From Flavobacteriaceae bacterium (lineage in GTDB: Bacteria; Bacteroidota; Bacteroidia; Flavobacteriales; Weeksellaceae): DNA of 64,000 bases. This document shows positions 63,952-64,000 of this stretch, piece by piece (within the stretch, counting starts at the first letter, position 1; each line of letters starts with the position of its first letter). The notes under the pieces were generated by a model. The model saw nothing but the letters and a program-made list of their open reading frames with translations, made no database searches and was not told the origin of the DNA. The DNA lies in assembly GCA_030538275.1 (NCBI GenBank), contig JAUNUH010000002.1, positions 209,533-273,532 on the forward strand. The letters are read 5' to 3'. The translations under genes were made by a program, and so were the position numbers.

Positions 63952-63986
63952 CAGCCATTTACGAGTTAGTAAGTGGCTGTTTCTTT
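63952..63986 (+). terminator. Intrinsic terminator after tRNA-Asn
   Basis: An 11-bp stem (63952-63962 with 63969-63979, one G-U pair) with a 6-base loop, followed by tttctttttc. It lies 9 bases past the tRNA. Confidence 0.8.
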
Positions 63987-64000
63987 TTCATTGTAACACA

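Noticed and set aside
1..64000. CRISPR arrays, insertion sequences, prophage or integrase genes
   Set aside because: I saw no regularly spaced direct repeats, transposase, integrase or phage structural genes in any frame.

Overview
The window reads as a contiguous piece of a Flavobacteriia (Bacteroidota) chromosome. The evidence is an AT-rich sequence, a 2357-residue SprA (outer-membrane channel of the type IX secretion system, T9SS), two secreted proteins with T9SS type A C-terminal sorting domains (YPNP motif), repeated TAnnTTTG promoter -7 boxes typical of Bacteroidetes, almost no Shine-Dalgarno sequences, and several gene orders I remember from Flavobacteriia (ruvA-sprA-gcvH; CBS-nadK-DUF6089-uppS-bamA-ompH-ompH). 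A family close to Weeksellaceae or Flavobacteriaceae is plausible, but I cannot fix the genus. I see no prophage, insertion sequence, CRISPR array, rRNA operon or replication origin. Nearly everything looks like vertically inherited core genome. The main accessory part is the surface-polysaccharide locus.

Layout. 1-2.1 kb: two tandem T9SS cargo proteins (-), the first cut by the window edge. 2.2-7.2 kb: polA (-) and a prolyl oligopeptidase lipoprotein (+). 7.4-10.5 kb: a nitronate monooxygenase-like flavoprotein, a thioredoxin-like lipoprotein, a DUF4230 protein, a cruciform-like inverted repeat and tag. 10.6-22.3 kb: maeB-ruvA-sprA-gcvH-vanZ followed by tonB. 22.4-25.9 kb (-): an orphan ABC ATPase, a small membrane protein, an alpha/beta hydrolase and mutY. 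25.9-31.2 kb: HU, a 30-residue very basic protein, RNase G, comF, queD, lpxH-like, and a divergent DUF6341/DUF6427-like pair.

31.2-44.0 kb is the polysaccharide locus. One (-) operon holds wecB, a DUF1972 glycosyltransferase, a Wzy-like protein and an initiating sugar-phosphate transferase. A second (-) operon holds wzz, wzx and a second Wzy-like protein. There are two (+) glycosyltransferases (GT4 and GT39-like), and rfbC-rfbD (-) for the last two steps of dTDP-L-rhamnose synthesis. Together these genes can start, extend, flip and polymerise a repeat-unit glycan, but rfbA, rfbB and a UDP-ManNAc dehydrogenase are not in the window.

44.0-51.5 kb: a second inverted-repeat element, then the envelope-biogenesis cluster ompH-ompH-bamA-uppS-DUF6089-nadK-CBS (-), which links the lipid carrier for glycans, outer-membrane protein insertion and periplasmic chaperones. 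51.5-64 kb: an AsmA-like protein, a secreted unknown, YceI, pheS, a serine hydrolase, a NUDIX hydrolase, surE, a Prc-type protease directly abutting an OppC-like permease, a small membrane protein, a DUF1801 protein, and tRNA-Pro(GGG) and tRNA-Asn(GTT).

I found no clearly new multi-gene system. The best leads are small: the 30-residue basic protein between HU and rng, three inverted-repeat elements (9.7, 23.4 and 44.1 kb), a likely outer-membrane-protein remnant at 51.8 kb, the zero-gap protease-permease pair, and the promoter boxes that move several annotated starts.
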